Origin: Flavobacterium sedimenticola
GTDB lineage: Bacteria; Bacteroidota; Bacteroidia; Flavobacteriales; Flavobacteriaceae
Length of the DNA stretch: 64,000 bases
Direction: 5' to 3'
Assembly: GCF_030053345.1 (NCBI RefSeq)
Contig: NZ_JASGBP010000003.1
Span: 30,249-94,248 of the forward strand
Made by a program: the position numbers and the translations under genes. The notes below the pieces were generated by a model. That model saw only the letters and a list, made by a program, of their open reading frames with translations. It was not told the origin of the DNA and did not search any database. This document shows positions 24,587-34,841 of the stretch, piece after piece (within the stretch, counting starts at the first letter, position 1; each line of letters opens with the position of its first letter).

Positions 24587-26918
24587 ATCCAATCACTTCC
24601 AATTTGGCAAACTTTAATAATAACTTTTTAATGCCGCCGACTTCGAATTTAATTTCGGCTTTTTTATCGGCGCCAACGCCTTCCATATTGATGATTTGTC
24701 CTTTTCCGAAACGTTCGTGCATCACGATATTCCCAACGCTCAAATTACTGTCAAACAAATTCGCCTTGCCGGGAGCCACACCCGATACCGGTTTCAATTT
24801 ACGAATATTTAGCGAAGAAACGGGCTCCGGCTCCATACTTTTGGGCGGCGTTCCCGCTAATGGTTTCGACAAGCGCAATTTCGACTTATCGATATCGCCG
24901 AAAATATCCAAATCGATACTGGGTTTGTAGCGATACCCCGAATCGGCTACCGGATTGATGTAGTCTAAATACCGGTCATCGATTTCTTCAATAAAACGCG
25001 AAGGTTCCGCATCGGTTAATTTGCCCCAACGGTAGCGCGATTGCGCATACGTCAGATAGGCTTGATGTTCGGCTCGTGTCAGGGCTACATAAAACAAACG
25101 GCGCTCTTCTTCGAGTTCACTTCGTGTATTGAGACTCATGGCACTCGGAAACAAATCTTCTTCCAAGCCCACTATAAACACATACGGAAACTCCAATCCT
25201 TTGGCCAAGTGAATGGTCATGAGCGCCACACGGTCATCGTCGCCGGTGTCTTTATCCAAATCGGTGGCCAGGGCTACGTCTTCTAAAAATTCCGATAACG
25301 CACCACGAGCGCCGTCGACTTCTTTTTGGCCTTCGATAAAATCTTTAATCCCGTTGAGCAATTCTTCGATATTCTCCAAACGCGCAATTCCCTCGGGCGT
25401 ACCGTCTTTTTTGAGTTCCTGCACCAAGCCGGTTTTTTTGGTAATGTGTTCGGCCAAATAAAACGCATCCTGATTTTCGTTGATAACCTGAAAACTTTTA
25501 ATCATCATCACAAAATCGTTTAGCTTTTGCTTGGTCCCCGAGTTGAGTTTTAAATCGATTTTATCGATATGCTCCATCACTTCAAAAATCGAACGTTTGT
25601 AATGGTTGGCCGCTACCGTTAATTTTTCTACCGTAGAATCGCCGATACCGCGCGCCGGATAATTAATCACACGCACCAATGCTTCCTCATCTTTCGGATT
25701 AATCACCAAACGCAAATAGCTCAGTACATCTTTGATTTCTTTTCTTTGGTAAAAGGATAAACCACCGTAAATACGATACGGAATATCGCGCTTGCGCAAT
25801 GCATCTTCAATCGCACGCGATTGGGCATTGGTGCGATACAATACCGCAAACTGACCGTTGTGCAACTGGTTTCGCATTTTTTGTTCAAAAATTTCACCGG
25901 CTACAAAGCGCCCTTCTTCTCCATCGGTAATACTGCGGTGTACTTTTATTTTAGGGCCGAAATCATTGGCAGTCCAAACCACTTTATCGAGTTTGGTTTT
26001 ATTTTTATCGATAATCGAATTGGCCGCTTCTACAATATTTTTGGTAGAGCGGTAATTTTGCTCCAATCGATAGGTTTTGACATTGTCGTAATCTTTCTGA
26101 AAGTTGAGAATGTTGTTGATGTTGGCACCGCGAAACGCATAAATACTCTGCGCGTCATCGCCCACCACACAAATATTTTGAAAACGATCGGACAAAGCCC
26201 GCACAATCAAATACTGCGAGTGGTTGGTATCCTGATACTCATCGACCAAAATATACCGAAACCGCTCCTGGTATTTCGCCAAAACATCGGGAAACCGATT
26301 TAAGAGTTCGTTGGTTTTGAGCAACAAATCGTCAAAATCCATGGCGCCGCTTTTGAAACAACGCTCCACATAGGCTTGGTAAATTTCGCCCATACGCGGT
26401 TTTTTACTCATGGCATCGGCTTCCATCAATTCGGGATTGTTGAAATAGGCTTTTACCGTGATGAGTGAATTTTTATACGAAGAAATGCGGCTGTACACCT
26501 GTTTCGGCTTATAAATATCTTTATCCAACTGCATTTCCTTGATGATGGCCGTAATCAAGCGAACACTGTCCTGCGTATCGTAAATGGTAAAATTGGACGG
26601 ATAGCCCAAACGATCGGCCTCGATGCGCAAAATCTTCGCAAAAACCGAGTGAAACGTTCCCATCCACAAATTTTTGGCTTCATTGTTTCCGACTATATCC
26701 GCAATACGCTTTTTCATTTCGCGGGCGGCTTTGTTGGTAAAGGTTAAGGCCAATATGTTAAAGGCATCCACGCCCAAACTCATCAAATACGAAATGCGCA
26801 CCGTAAGCACGCGCGTTTTCCCCGAACCGGCGCCGGCAATGATAATCATCGGGCCGTCTTTTTGGAAAACAGGCGCTTGCTGCGCTTCGTTAAGTTGGGC
26901 AATATACTTGTCTATCAT
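24585..26918 (-). CDS. UvrD/PcrA-type ATP-dependent DNA helicase
   Basis: 777 residues from ATG 26918. An upstream in-frame TTG (26939) lies within the TAAATTTG promoter box, so it cannot be translated from that promoter. All SF1A motifs are present: LNEAQQAPV Q-motif, AGAGSGKTRVLT, FTNKAAREMKKRI, DEYQDTN, GDDAQSIYAFRGA, LEQNYRST, ALMTIHLAKGLEFP and LFYVALTRA. The C-terminus has a Tudor-like domain (VMHERFGKGQIINMEG). Unwinds DNA in repair, and by homology to PcrA can clear RecA filaments or stalled polymerase. Confidence 0.94.
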   Translation of the reverse strand: MIDKYIAQLNEAQQAPVFQKDGPMIIIAGAGSGKTRVLTVRISYLMSLGVDAFNILALTFTNKAAREMKKRIADIVGNNEAKNLWMGTFHSVFAKILRIEADRLGYPSNFTIYDTQDSVRLITAIIKEMQLDKDIYKPKQVYSRISSYKNSLITVKAYFNNPELMEADAMSKKPRMGEIYQAYVERCFKSGAMDFDDLLLKTNELLNRFPDVLAKYQERFRYILVDEYQDTNHSQYLIVRALSDRFQNICVVGDDAQSIYAFRGANINNILNFQKDYDNVKTYRLEQNYRSTKNIVEAANSIIDKNKTKLDKVVWTANDFGPKIKVHRSITDGEEGRFVAGEIFEQKMRNQLHNGQFAVLYRTNAQSRAIEDALRKRDIPYRIYGGLSFYQRKEIKDVLSYLRLVINPKDEEALVRVINYPARGIGDSTVEKLTVAANHYKRSIFEVMEHIDKIDLKLNSGTKQKLNDFVMMIKSFQVINENQDAFYLAEHITKKTGLVQELKKDGTPEGIARLENIEELLNGIKDFIEGQKEVDGARGALSEFLEDVALATDLDKDTGDDDRVALMTIHLAKGLEFPYVFIVGLEEDLFPSAMSLNTRSELEEERRLFYVALTRAEHQAYLTYAQSRYRWGKLTDAEPSRFIEEIDDRYLDYINPVADSGYRYKPSIDLDIFGDIDKSKLRLSKPLAGTPPKSMEPEPVSSLNIRKLKPVSGVAPGKANLFDSNLSVGNIVMHERFGKGQIINMEGVGADKKAEIKFEVGGIKKLLLKFAKLEVIG

Positions 26919-26936
26919 GGTATTTTTGAGAAAGTT

Positions 26937-26944
26937 CAAATTTA
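26937..26944 (-). promoter_or_regulatory. TAAATTTG -7 box deciding the uvrD-like start
   Basis: Read on the minus strand, TAAATTTG ends 18 bases before ATG 26918 and contains the only earlier possible start (TTG). Confidence 0.5.
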
Positions 26945-26989
26945 GGATTACTGCTATAGAATTACAATAAAATCTACGGGTATTTCTAT

Positions 26990-26997
26990 TATATTTG
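26990..26997 (+). promoter_or_regulatory. TATATTTG -7 box
   Basis: TAnnTTTG match 25 bases before ATG 27023, within the divergent region shared with the helicase gene. Confidence 0.45.
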
Positions 26998-27022
26998 TCA
27001 ACAATTTATATCCAAAAAAACT

Positions 27023-27544
27023 ATGAATGCCGATACTATTTTTGAAATGCTGATGTATGCTGTACCCTCACTCATTACAGGTGGTGTAGCGTATTATTTA
27101 TTTGACCATCACTTCAAAGACCAACAAAACGCCCGACGTTGGCTGTTACAAAGAGAAAATCAAAAGCATTCTTTGCCCTTGCGATTGCAAGCGTACGAGC
27201 GTATGGCCCTGTTTTTAGAGCGCATCAATCCGGCGAAATTGTTGATTCGTGTGGCACCGGTAAGCAGCGATAAATCGCATTACCAGAATTTACTCATTCA
27301 GCATATCGAGCAGGAGTTTGAGCACAATTTAACCCAACAAATTTACATTACCGATGACTGTTGGACGATGATTTTAACCGCTAAAAATACCATCATTCAA
27401 AATATCCGAAAAACCACCGCCGACCCATCGGTCACAGATGCCGATAGTTTGCGCGAAAAAATACTGAGTAATTTACTGCAAGACGAAGTCGCTACAAAAG
27501 TAGCCTTGGAATACTTGAAAACCGAAGTCAGCCAGATTTTATAA
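27023..27544 (+). CDS. Conserved hypothetical protein with one N-terminal membrane helix
   Basis: 173 residues. An N-terminal hydrophobic segment (EMLMYAVPSLITGGVAYYLF) is followed by a charged, mostly helical cytoplasmic domain (LPLRLQAYERMALFLERINP, HIEQEFEHNLTQQIY). I recognise it only as a conserved Bacteroidota protein (possibly DUF7935) of unknown function. Single gene with its own promoter box and terminator. Confidence 0.75.
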   Translation: MNADTIFEMLMYAVPSLITGGVAYYLFDHHFKDQQNARRWLLQRENQKHSLPLRLQAYERMALFLERINPAKLLIRVAPVSSDKSHYQNLLIQHIEQEFEHNLTQQIYITDDCWTMILTAKNTIIQNIRKTTADPSVTDADSLREKILSNLLQDEVATKVALEYLKTEVSQIL

Positions 27545-27547
27545 TCA

Positions 27548-27578
27548 AAAAAAGCCCCGATTCATTCGGGGCTTTTTT
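27548..27578. terminator. Bidirectional terminator
   Basis: AAAAAAGCCCCGA (27548-27560) pairs with TCGGGGCTTTTTT around TTCAT; lies between convergent genes. Confidence 0.92.
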
Positions 27579-27595
27579 ATGATTTATTGTTTTGA

Positions 27596-29365
27596 TTAAT
27601 TATCTCTAATAACGTGAACCACACCCGTTAAGGTATGAACTCCAGTTGTGTTAGTGTAAGTTCCTTCAAAAGTCATATCGATATAGTCACCAACAGCACC
27701 AAATTTGTTTAAATGAAACTGCATTGTATTGGTTGTTGTTGAACCAATAAAATCAAATGCTTGAGAACTTAAAATAAATGGTGTACTCGTTGTATATGTA
27801 CCCACTACATTAGTATCTCCGGAAATTAAAATCCCTGGACTTATGCCATATTCAGACGGACAATTAATACTAAGTGGCAGATAAGCAGTCGGAATGTATT
27901 CCGCATTTACACCGACTGTTAATATCACCGGAGGATTATTATCTACTTGAAAAGATATTAATTCTGATAATGCATTACAAGTTTGGATAATTCCTATATT
28001 CGTTCTTGGCTGAATAAAATTATAATTAATAGAACCTGACGATTTCAAGTTTTCTAAATCATACCCTTTCAAGGTAAACTGAGTGTTGCTCGGGCAATAA
28101 ATTTCATTAAAACTAAAAGCGCCATTCGTAACTGGAGAAACTGAAGAACCTCCTGCTCTGCTTAAAATCACATAACCGTTTGTTACATTAGCATTATCAC
28201 ATTTAACTAAATTACCAACCACATTTGAACTAGTAACTGTTGATGAATTATTAATGACAATATTGGGCAAAACCTCATTGGTATTAAACGGTCCAATAGT
28301 CGCGGTGTAAAAAATGTTATTGGCACAAGAAAAATAATCAGGGTAAACATTCAATGTCAATGTTTGATTGGCAGGAATCAATCCTGAAACCATACCATTG
28401 GTATTGGTATAACCCATGGAAGGCATATTATTTCCATTGGCAATTAAGCCAACGCCCAAATTCGAGATTGGATTGCCATCGGCATTAACTATGGTTACCG
28501 TTAAGATAACCATAGGAAGAGGCATATCACAATTCCACCAGGAAAAATGCGACACTTCGCCCACGTATTTATTGCCTACTTTAGTCGCCACACCCTCTTC
28601 TTTCCAATACCCTTTCTCTTCGTCAAAATGCCATAACGGAATGGTATTTGGCGCCGTTGCTACTTGACTATTATCAATTTGCAAAGTAATTTCTGCGGTG
28701 TGACCTTCTTTGATGTTTAATTTTTGTCCCGCACTGCCACGCAATTCAACATTAAGCATTCCGAAAGTTTCTAAAACCGCCTGTTGATTGGTTTCGGTTT
28801 GAGCATATAACATTCCGGGCATTAATTTGCTGATGTTTTCATCGCTGGGCAATAAATGAAACATGGCGACCTGAACACTGCCCGAATAGTCATTCCCATT
28901 AGCATCTTCGAAAGCACCATCAAAAACCACTTTAGTTCCTGAAGGCAAGGCTACTTCACCGGAAACACCGGATTGAATTGTTTCTAATGGTGTATTAGAA
29001 ATCATCATAATCTTAACATTGTTTTTTCCGGTTGTGGGAACCATAGAACGTGAACCGTCAATATATCCAGCTTTTTTGGCTGTGATGTAAGCGAATCGCT
29101 CATATACTTGGGCGTCGTTAATTATAAAAACACCATTAATATCTGTTTGCATAGTGGAAGCACCGATTTTGATGGTAACTCCAGGTAAAGGATTATTATT
29201 GGCATCAACTACTTGACCAATAAAATCGCGGTTTACAGAATTCCCGAAATTTTGATTGAAAGTGTCATCATTCGGACCTGAATTGGAATTGTCATCATTA
29301 GATTCACAACCTGAAAAGGCAACGACTACCAATAATAGCCACATAAAAGAATGGATTTTTTTCAT
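27596..29365 (-). CDS. Surface or periplasmic lipoprotein with carboxypeptidase-regulatory-like domain
   Basis: 589 residues. The signal peptide ends in FSGC (lipobox), followed by an Asn/Asp/Ser-rich linker of the kind that exports lipoproteins to the surface in Bacteroidota. A CarboxypepD_reg-like beta-sandwich (FIGQVVDANNNPLPGVTIKIG, ~50-115) is followed by several beta-rich repeats with Ig-like character. No catalytic motif seen. The exact role is unknown; possibly binding or adhesion. Downstream gene on the same strand is absent (terminator between convergent neighbours). Confidence 0.8.
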   Translation of the reverse strand: MKKIHSFMWLLLVVVAFSGCESNDDNSNSGPNDDTFNQNFGNSVNRDFIGQVVDANNNPLPGVTIKIGASTMQTDINGVFIINDAQVYERFAYITAKKAGYIDGSRSMVPTTGKNNVKIMMISNTPLETIQSGVSGEVALPSGTKVVFDGAFEDANGNDYSGSVQVAMFHLLPSDENISKLMPGMLYAQTETNQQAVLETFGMLNVELRGSAGQKLNIKEGHTAEITLQIDNSQVATAPNTIPLWHFDEEKGYWKEEGVATKVGNKYVGEVSHFSWWNCDMPLPMVILTVTIVNADGNPISNLGVGLIANGNNMPSMGYTNTNGMVSGLIPANQTLTLNVYPDYFSCANNIFYTATIGPFNTNEVLPNIVINNSSTVTSSNVVGNLVKCDNANVTNGYVILSRAGGSSVSPVTNGAFSFNEIYCPSNTQFTLKGYDLENLKSSGSINYNFIQPRTNIGIIQTCNALSELISFQVDNNPPVILTVGVNAEYIPTAYLPLSINCPSEYGISPGILISGDTNVVGTYTTSTPFILSSQAFDFIGSTTTNTMQFHLNKFGAVGDYIDMTFEGTYTNTTGVHTLTGVVHVIRDN

Positions 29366-29440
29366 AATGTTTGCTTTGACATTATAAATATACCAAATTC
29401 CTTACAAGGTTGCGCCGAGAAAAGAAGAAATAGACGAACA

Positions 29441-29474
29441 ACAAAAAAGCTCGATGAAACGAGCTTTTTTGTCA
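29441..29474 (-). terminator. Terminator after dsbD
   Basis: ACAAAAAAGCTCG (29441-29453) pairs with CGAGCTTTTTTGT (29460-29472) around ATGAAA. The stem begins at the dsbD stop codon. Confidence 0.88.
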
Positions 29475-31475
29475 TTTAAATTTTGAAATACCCTCTTTTA
29501 ACCAGGCTAAATATTCGGCGATATCAGGCGTATAGCCAATGGGTTCGTTGAGCTTTTGCTCTTGCAAATCGGTCAACACATAATAGGGCTGTGTATTGGT
29601 TTTGTATCGGGTAATGATAAAATCGGTCCATTTGTTTCCAATGGTAACCACCTTTTTACCGGTAGTTTTAGAGACATATTGCTCATTGGCCGGCAATTTT
29701 CTTTTGTCATCCACGTACAATGAAATCAAAACCACTTCATTTTTCAGCACACTCAAGACTTTTTCATCCGACCAGACATTGATTTCCATCTTACGACAAT
29801 TGACACAGGCAAAGCCTGTAAAATCGAGCATGATGGGCTTGTTTACCTGTTTGGCGTATGCGAAGCCTTTCGCATAATCGGTAAAGGTGATGATGCCGTG
29901 TTCCCCTATTTTGGCACCGTCGGGCAAACCTTCTTTTGAAGTGCCGGCAGAAGCACCAAAGAATCCCGTCGGACTTTCACTGTAGGTTTGCGGTGGCGGA
30001 AAAGCCGAAATTAATTTGAGCGGGGCACCGAATAAACCCGGAATCATATACACCGTGAAAGCCAAGACCAGTAAGGCCAATGACAATCTTCCTACCGAAA
30101 TATGCGTCACCGGACTGTCATGCGGTGTGGTAATTTTGCCCAACAAATACAATCCCCAAACCCCGAAAATGGCAATCCAAATGGCTAAGAACACTTCTCT
30201 TTCCAGTAAATGCAATTGCAACACCAAATCGGCATTCGATAAAAATTTAAAAGCTAATGCCAATTCCAAAAAGCCTAGAGAGACTTTTACCGTGTTTAAC
30301 CAGCCGCCCGATTTAGGCAACGAATGCATCCAACCCGGAAACATGGCAAACAACATAAACGGCAATGCTAAAGCCGAAGAAAAGCCTAACATGCCCACTA
30401 TAGGTGCAATACCGCCTTTGGAAGCCGATTCTACCAACAAGGTACCAACTATCGGACCGGTACACGAAAAAGAGACGATGGCTAAGGCCAACGCCATAAA
30501 CAAGATGCCCACGACACCGCCTTTGTCGGCTTGTCTGTCGACTTTATTCGCCCAAGAATTGGGCAACATGATTTCGAAAGCGCCCAAAAAGGATGCGGCA
30601 AAAATGACCAGTAAGATAAAGAAAAAGAGGTTGAACCAAACGTCGGTTGAAAGTTCATTTAACGCTTCGGCTCCAAAAATTCCGGTAACTAACGAACCCA
30701 ATAAAACATATATCGCAATAATCGAAATCCCATAGAATATGGCATTGCGTTTTCCTTGTGCCGGTGTCTTACTTTGCTTGGTAAAAAAGCTCACTGTCAT
30801 GGGAATCATAGGGAAAACACAAGGCGTTAGCAAAGCCGCAAAACCGCCCAAAAAGGCTAAGAAAAAGATGGTCCACAATCCTTTTTCGGGTTCTTTATTT
30901 GTTTTCGAAACAGCGCCATCAGCTTGCGGCACTACGGTTGCTTTGGCCACCTCACTGCTGTCTGCCGGGACACTGTCTGTTTTTACCGTGGTTTCGGGTA
31001 CCGCAGCCGTAGCGGTATTCGGCAACGTAAAACGAAACGCAAAATCGCCATTGATACACGCTTCTTTACATACCTGATAATCAATGGTCGCTTTAATCGT
31101 CGTCAAATTAGGGTTTATTACCTTTATTTTTTGGGTAAAGGTGACTTTCTTTTCGAAAAAATATTCGTTGACTTCAAAAACGTCGTTGTATTGTTTTTTG
31201 TAGGGGCTCTCGATTACTTTACCAATCAATTCATAGTTGCCTTTAGCCTCTGTAAAGTTGAATTCGGCCGGTAATGGTGCGCCAACGCCACCGTCTTGCG
31301 GCGTGTATTGCGAATACAAATGCCAACCGTTATCTATTTTCCCTTCCATCACCAAAGTATACTCGGTGTCGCTGATTTTAGCTACTCTGGACGACCATTT
31401 CACCGGATTGACCATTTGAGCGTAGGTATTGGCAAAAGCCATAAAACTTAAAAGAAATAAAACTATTTTCTTCAT
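29472..31475 (-). CDS. dsbD: Thiol:disulfide interchange protein DsbD
   Basis: 667 residues. Signal peptide; N-terminal DsbC-like immunoglobulin domain (~20-150) with a Cys pair (YQVCKEACING); eight hydrophobic helices of the DsbD gamma domain containing LTPCVFPMIP and SFSCTGPIVG, the two Cys that pass electrons; C-terminal thioredoxin domain with FACVNCRKME. It moves reducing power from cytoplasmic thioredoxin to the periplasm. Its ATG shares a base with the tilS stop (TAATG at 31475), so translation of the two is coupled. Confidence 0.94.
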   Translation of the reverse strand: MKKIVLFLLSFMAFANTYAQMVNPVKWSSRVAKISDTEYTLVMEGKIDNGWHLYSQYTPQDGGVGAPLPAEFNFTEAKGNYELIGKVIESPYKKQYNDVFEVNEYFFEKKVTFTQKIKVINPNLTTIKATIDYQVCKEACINGDFAFRFTLPNTATAAVPETTVKTDSVPADSSEVAKATVVPQADGAVSKTNKEPEKGLWTIFFLAFLGGFAALLTPCVFPMIPMTVSFFTKQSKTPAQGKRNAIFYGISIIAIYVLLGSLVTGIFGAEALNELSTDVWFNLFFFILLVIFAASFLGAFEIMLPNSWANKVDRQADKGGVVGILFMALALAIVSFSCTGPIVGTLLVESASKGGIAPIVGMLGFSSALALPFMLFAMFPGWMHSLPKSGGWLNTVKVSLGFLELALAFKFLSNADLVLQLHLLEREVFLAIWIAIFGVWGLYLLGKITTPHDSPVTHISVGRLSLALLVLAFTVYMIPGLFGAPLKLISAFPPPQTYSESPTGFFGASAGTSKEGLPDGAKIGEHGIITFTDYAKGFAYAKQVNKPIMLDFTGFACVNCRKMEINVWSDEKVLSVLKNEVVLISLYVDDKRKLPANEQYVSKTTGKKVVTIGNKWTDFIITRYKTNTQPYYVLTDLQEQKLNEPIGYTPDIAEYLAWLKEGISKFK

Positions 31476-32785
31476 TAGCGCGTGTACTTTATTTTTAAAA
31501 TTTTTGTGGTCGATGCCGTTACTTTAAACCGTTCGTCTTGTCTTTTCCCTACTATCCAAACAATTTCGGCATCAGAACAAAGCAACCAAACATTGGCTTT
31601 GTCCCGGAGCGAATATTTTTCGTCTTTGAAAAACTTACTCAATTTCTTTCTCCCGGTCATCCCAAAAGGATAGAAAATATCGCCTTCTTGCCAACGACGC
31701 AAGGTTAACGGAAACTGCAACAAATTTTCATCGACAAAGATAACATTACTCGTTTGATTCGAAATGTTAACTACTTCACAAAAGCTCATTTTTAAGGGAA
31801 CTTTAACTTCGGTTTGGTCTTTGGGAATCCAATATACTTCATCGCTGACAGGAGTTTGTTTGGGAAACAAAAGCAAGACGCCTCTGTTTTTGAGTAAAAT
31901 ATGCGAATCCGACAAGACTTGTTTGCCCGATTGTGCATCCAGTAAATCATACACTGCGGCCCAATCGGTAAAGCCAAAGGGTTGCAACCACGCAAACAAA
32001 TACGCGCGATAATTTGGGTAAGACAACAACGCTTTCAAATCGATTACCGTATGATGTTCTTCTTCTGTGGCTACTTTTTGATACACCATAGCCGCCGCAT
32101 CTTCGGCCAGCGATTGCGATTGTTTTAAATATCCGATGGTATTTTCAAAAGAAGCCAAAAAACTCGGATTGAGTGCTTTTAAAACCGGAATCACCTCGTG
32201 ACGGAGTTTATTGCGTACGTATTTATCTGAAGCATTACTGCTGTCTTCGCGCCACGGAATATTATTTTCGGAAGCATAGTTTTGAATTTCACTTCGAGAG
32301 AAAACCAATAGCGGCCGGACCATCTTATCGTTTTGCTGTGGAATACCAAGCAACCCTTCCAAACCGGAACCGCGTGTGAAATTGATTAAAAATGTTTCTA
32401 CACTATCATCCAGGTGATGAGCTGTGAGCAGGTAATCGAATTGGTGTTGGGCCAAAAGCGTATAAAACCATTCGTAGCGCAGGTTTCGGGCCACGACCTG
32501 AATGGACATTTTTTGCTGTTCGGCAAAAGCTTGGGTGTCGAATTTTTGAATAAATAACGGAACTTGTAATTTTTCCGTTTGAGAGGACACGAAGCTCTCA
32601 TCGGCATCGCTCTCCTCGCCTCGCAATTGAAAATTACAATGGGCTACGGCAAAATCTAATTTTAATTGGAAACACAAATCCACCAAAACCATACTGTCGA
32701 TACCGCCGCTAACGGCCAATAACAACTTCTTCCCTTCAAGAAAAGAAAGGTTTGTATGAAGATGGTTTTGGAATTTTGACAGCAT
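31475..32785 (-). CDS. tilS: tRNA(Ile)-lysidine synthase
   Basis: 436 residues, normal length. N-terminal PP-loop ATPase with LLAVSGGIDSMVL, then HCNFQLRGEESDADE, LTAHHLDDSVET, the EDSSN segment and the C-terminal TilS substrate domain with FPLTLRRWQEGDIFYPFGMTG. It adds lysine to C34 of the CAU-anticodon tRNA(Ile), switching it to read AUA. First gene of a two-gene unit with dsbD. Confidence 0.95.
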   Translation of the reverse strand: MLSKFQNHLHTNLSFLEGKKLLLAVSGGIDSMVLVDLCFQLKLDFAVAHCNFQLRGEESDADESFVSSQTEKLQVPLFIQKFDTQAFAEQQKMSIQVVARNLRYEWFYTLLAQHQFDYLLTAHHLDDSVETFLINFTRGSGLEGLLGIPQQNDKMVRPLLVFSRSEIQNYASENNIPWREDSSNASDKYVRNKLRHEVIPVLKALNPSFLASFENTIGYLKQSQSLAEDAAAMVYQKVATEEEHHTVIDLKALLSYPNYRAYLFAWLQPFGFTDWAAVYDLLDAQSGKQVLSDSHILLKNRGVLLLFPKQTPVSDEVYWIPKDQTEVKVPLKMSFCEVVNISNQTSNVIFVDENLLQFPLTLRRWQEGDIFYPFGMTGRKKLSKFFKDEKYSLRDKANVWLLCSDAEIVWIVGKRQDERFKVTASTTKILKIKYTR

Positions 32786-32879
32786 GCTTTAGCGAAAACG
32801 TTATAAAGGTAATTAAAATTTCAACTTGCCTTTTAGAAGCAATTGATTAAACTGATGCACAGACTATTTTATGAGCAAA

Positions 32880-33251
32880 CTATTTTTTTTTACCCTTTAT
32901 TGCAATGATCATATTTAAAATTAATACAATAATTGAAATGAAACTGAATGAAAAAACCAAAAAATAATACGTAGTGTAAATACAAACGGCGACAGCAAAT
33001 AATATTGTAAAAACATAGGTATATGAAATGCTCGATACGATCTCAAATTTACATATTGAAAGAACAAAATAACTCACAAAAGAAACTACTAAAGACACTA
33101 GGCAAAGTAATTTTGAAATACCCTCCAAATCATACGCTAAACCAACTGTTTTGTTTATACTGAAATGTTGAAAATCAACATAAACAAGCATTAGTATCAA
33201 AATAAGACCTACCAATAGGTAGGGTCTTTTTTCAATTTCTTTAAACATCAT
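32880..33251 (-). CDS. Small hypothetical membrane protein
   Basis: 123 residues with about four hydrophobic helices (YLLVGLILILMLVYV, LLCLVSLVVSFVSYFVL, TYVFTILFAVAVCIYTTYYFLV, SIIVLILNMIIAI) and a lysine tail. Not recognised. Codon use is AT-rich compared with the neighbours. It sits alone between tilS and pabB on the same strand, with no clear partner. An imperfect hairpin lies inside its 5' part (33206-33233). Confidence 0.6.
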   Translation of the reverse strand: MMFKEIEKRPYLLVGLILILMLVYVDFQHFSINKTVGLAYDLEGISKLLCLVSLVVSFVSYFVLSICKFEIVSSISYTYVFTILFAVAVCIYTTYYFLVFSFSFISIIVLILNMIIAIKGKKK

Positions 33252-33313
33252 ACAAATCCTTTCAAGCAGTTAATTATCAAAAGTTTAAATTTAAGAAGCG
33301 TTTTACTTCATTC

Positions 33314-34624
33314 TCAGCGCAACACCTCAAACATCGCCTTCGCCTTCAGCAAACACTCTTCATATTCTTGCTCGGGAATTGCTTGCGAGGTAATGGCGCT
33401 TCCTACCGAAAAAGACAAATACTCCTTTTGGGCATTGTACAAAATACTGCGGATAACCACATTAAAATCGAAATCATTGTTGGGTGTAAAATAGCCTACG
33501 GCGCCGCTATACAAACCGCGTTTGGTTTCTTCCAAATCTTCGATGATTTTCATGGCCGAAATTTTGGGCGCTCCGGTCATACTGCCCATAGGGAAAGTGG
33601 TTTTCAGTATATCGATAGGCGAAGTACTTTCAGCTACAGTGGAAACTACAGTCGAAATCATTTGATGTACCTGTTCGAAAGAATAGATTCCGCACAGCTC
33701 TTCTACAACAACAGAACCTTTGGTCGCGGTATGCGATAAATCGTTGCGCACCAAATCAACTATCATCACATTTTCCGAACGCTCTTTGGGATTTTGAGCC
33801 AAATCGGTTTTGGATTTTTCATCGCTTGCGGCATCCGAATACCGTTTGGCCGTGCCTTTGATGGGTTGCGAAATCACTTTACAACCTTCTTTCCGAAGAT
33901 AGCGTTCGGGTGAAGCACCCAGCAAATACTGTTGGTTGTTTTTGAAATAAGTCGCAAACGGCGGTCGCGAGATGGCATTCAACTTTTGGTAAATCGCCAC
34001 CGGTTCTATACGAACATTCTCCGCATAAAATTCCATACAGAAATTGGCTTCGTAAATATCGCCGCGATGGATGTGGGAAAGCATTTCGGTTACTTTGGCA
34101 ATGTAGTTTTCTTTTGAAATACGTTGCGCTATTTTGAGTTGTTGCCCTTCGACTGCGCTCAGGGTGACATTATTGTTGGTTATTCGCTGTGGGTAATTTG
34201 TTATTGAAGTAAAATCGGATTCGATTTCATCGTCGCACAAGCGCAGATACTGAATTTCCAAAAGAGTCCCTTTCAGCAAAAACAGCTTTTTGGGTTGAAA
34301 GAAAAACAAATCGGGAAAAGCCAATCCGTCGAAATTCTCAGAATGCAAGTCTTCGACAGCATTCTTCATATCATACGACAAATACCCAAACAACCAATCT
34401 TTGGTTTGTTGCTGGTATTGCTTTAGGTCATCAAAAGCGTTGTAATAGTCGGTTTTAATCGAGGTAAATGCCTCGACCGCCAAAACAGCATCGTAGTGGG
34501 AATAGCGTTGTTGGTACCGGTTCGAATCTAAAAACACCACTTCGTTATACTGCTGCGACCAAAGCAATAGTTGTTGTTTGAAACGCTCGGCATTCTCGAT
34601 ATTTTTAGCACAAATGGTTCTCAA
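33314..34624 (-). CDS. pabB: Aminodeoxychorismate synthase component I
   Basis: 436 residues. The chorismate-binding fold has SPERYLRKEGCKVISQPIKGT, MIVDLVRNDLS and the C-terminal FPMGSMTGAPKISAM, IIEDLEETKRG and FNVVIRSI. It makes 4-amino-4-deoxychorismate for folate, with a glutaminase partner (PabA) not in the window. I call PabB rather than TrpE because there is no trp neighbour and the N-terminus is short. There is a TAATTTTG box at 34647-34654 upstream on the minus strand. Confidence 0.88.
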   Translation of the reverse strand: MRTICAKNIENAERFKQQLLLWSQQYNEVVFLDSNRYQQRYSHYDAVLAVEAFTSIKTDYYNAFDDLKQYQQQTKDWLFGYLSYDMKNAVEDLHSENFDGLAFPDLFFFQPKKLFLLKGTLLEIQYLRLCDDEIESDFTSITNYPQRITNNNVTLSAVEGQQLKIAQRISKENYIAKVTEMLSHIHRGDIYEANFCMEFYAENVRIEPVAIYQKLNAISRPPFATYFKNNQQYLLGASPERYLRKEGCKVISQPIKGTAKRYSDAASDEKSKTDLAQNPKERSENVMIVDLVRNDLSHTATKGSVVVEELCGIYSFEQVHQMISTVVSTVAESTSPIDILKTTFPMGSMTGAPKISAMKIIEDLEETKRGLYSGAVGYFTPNNDFDFNVVIRSILYNAQKEYLSFSVGSAITSQAIPEQEYEECLLKAKAMFEVLR

Positions 34625-34841
34625 AGAAGCGGTTTTAAGAGTCGTTCAAAATTACGATAAATTTATTTTGGGGAAACGCTGTCCTGAAGCAAATTTTTGG
34701 CACACTTTTTAGTAAGACTCTTCATAAGTGTTTCACAAGTAATTCCTTTTTGGTTATTGATTCAAAACTACGCCGCCTTTGTGCCAAAAATAAATACGTA
34801 TTTAAAACAGAATCGAATAATAACCTGTAAAAGACTGTACG

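Noticed and set aside
33206..33233. Hairpin AGACCTACC / GGTAGGGTCT followed by T-run, terminator-like on the plus strand
   Set aside because: It lies inside the 5' part of a minus-strand gene, and no plus-strand gene ends before it.
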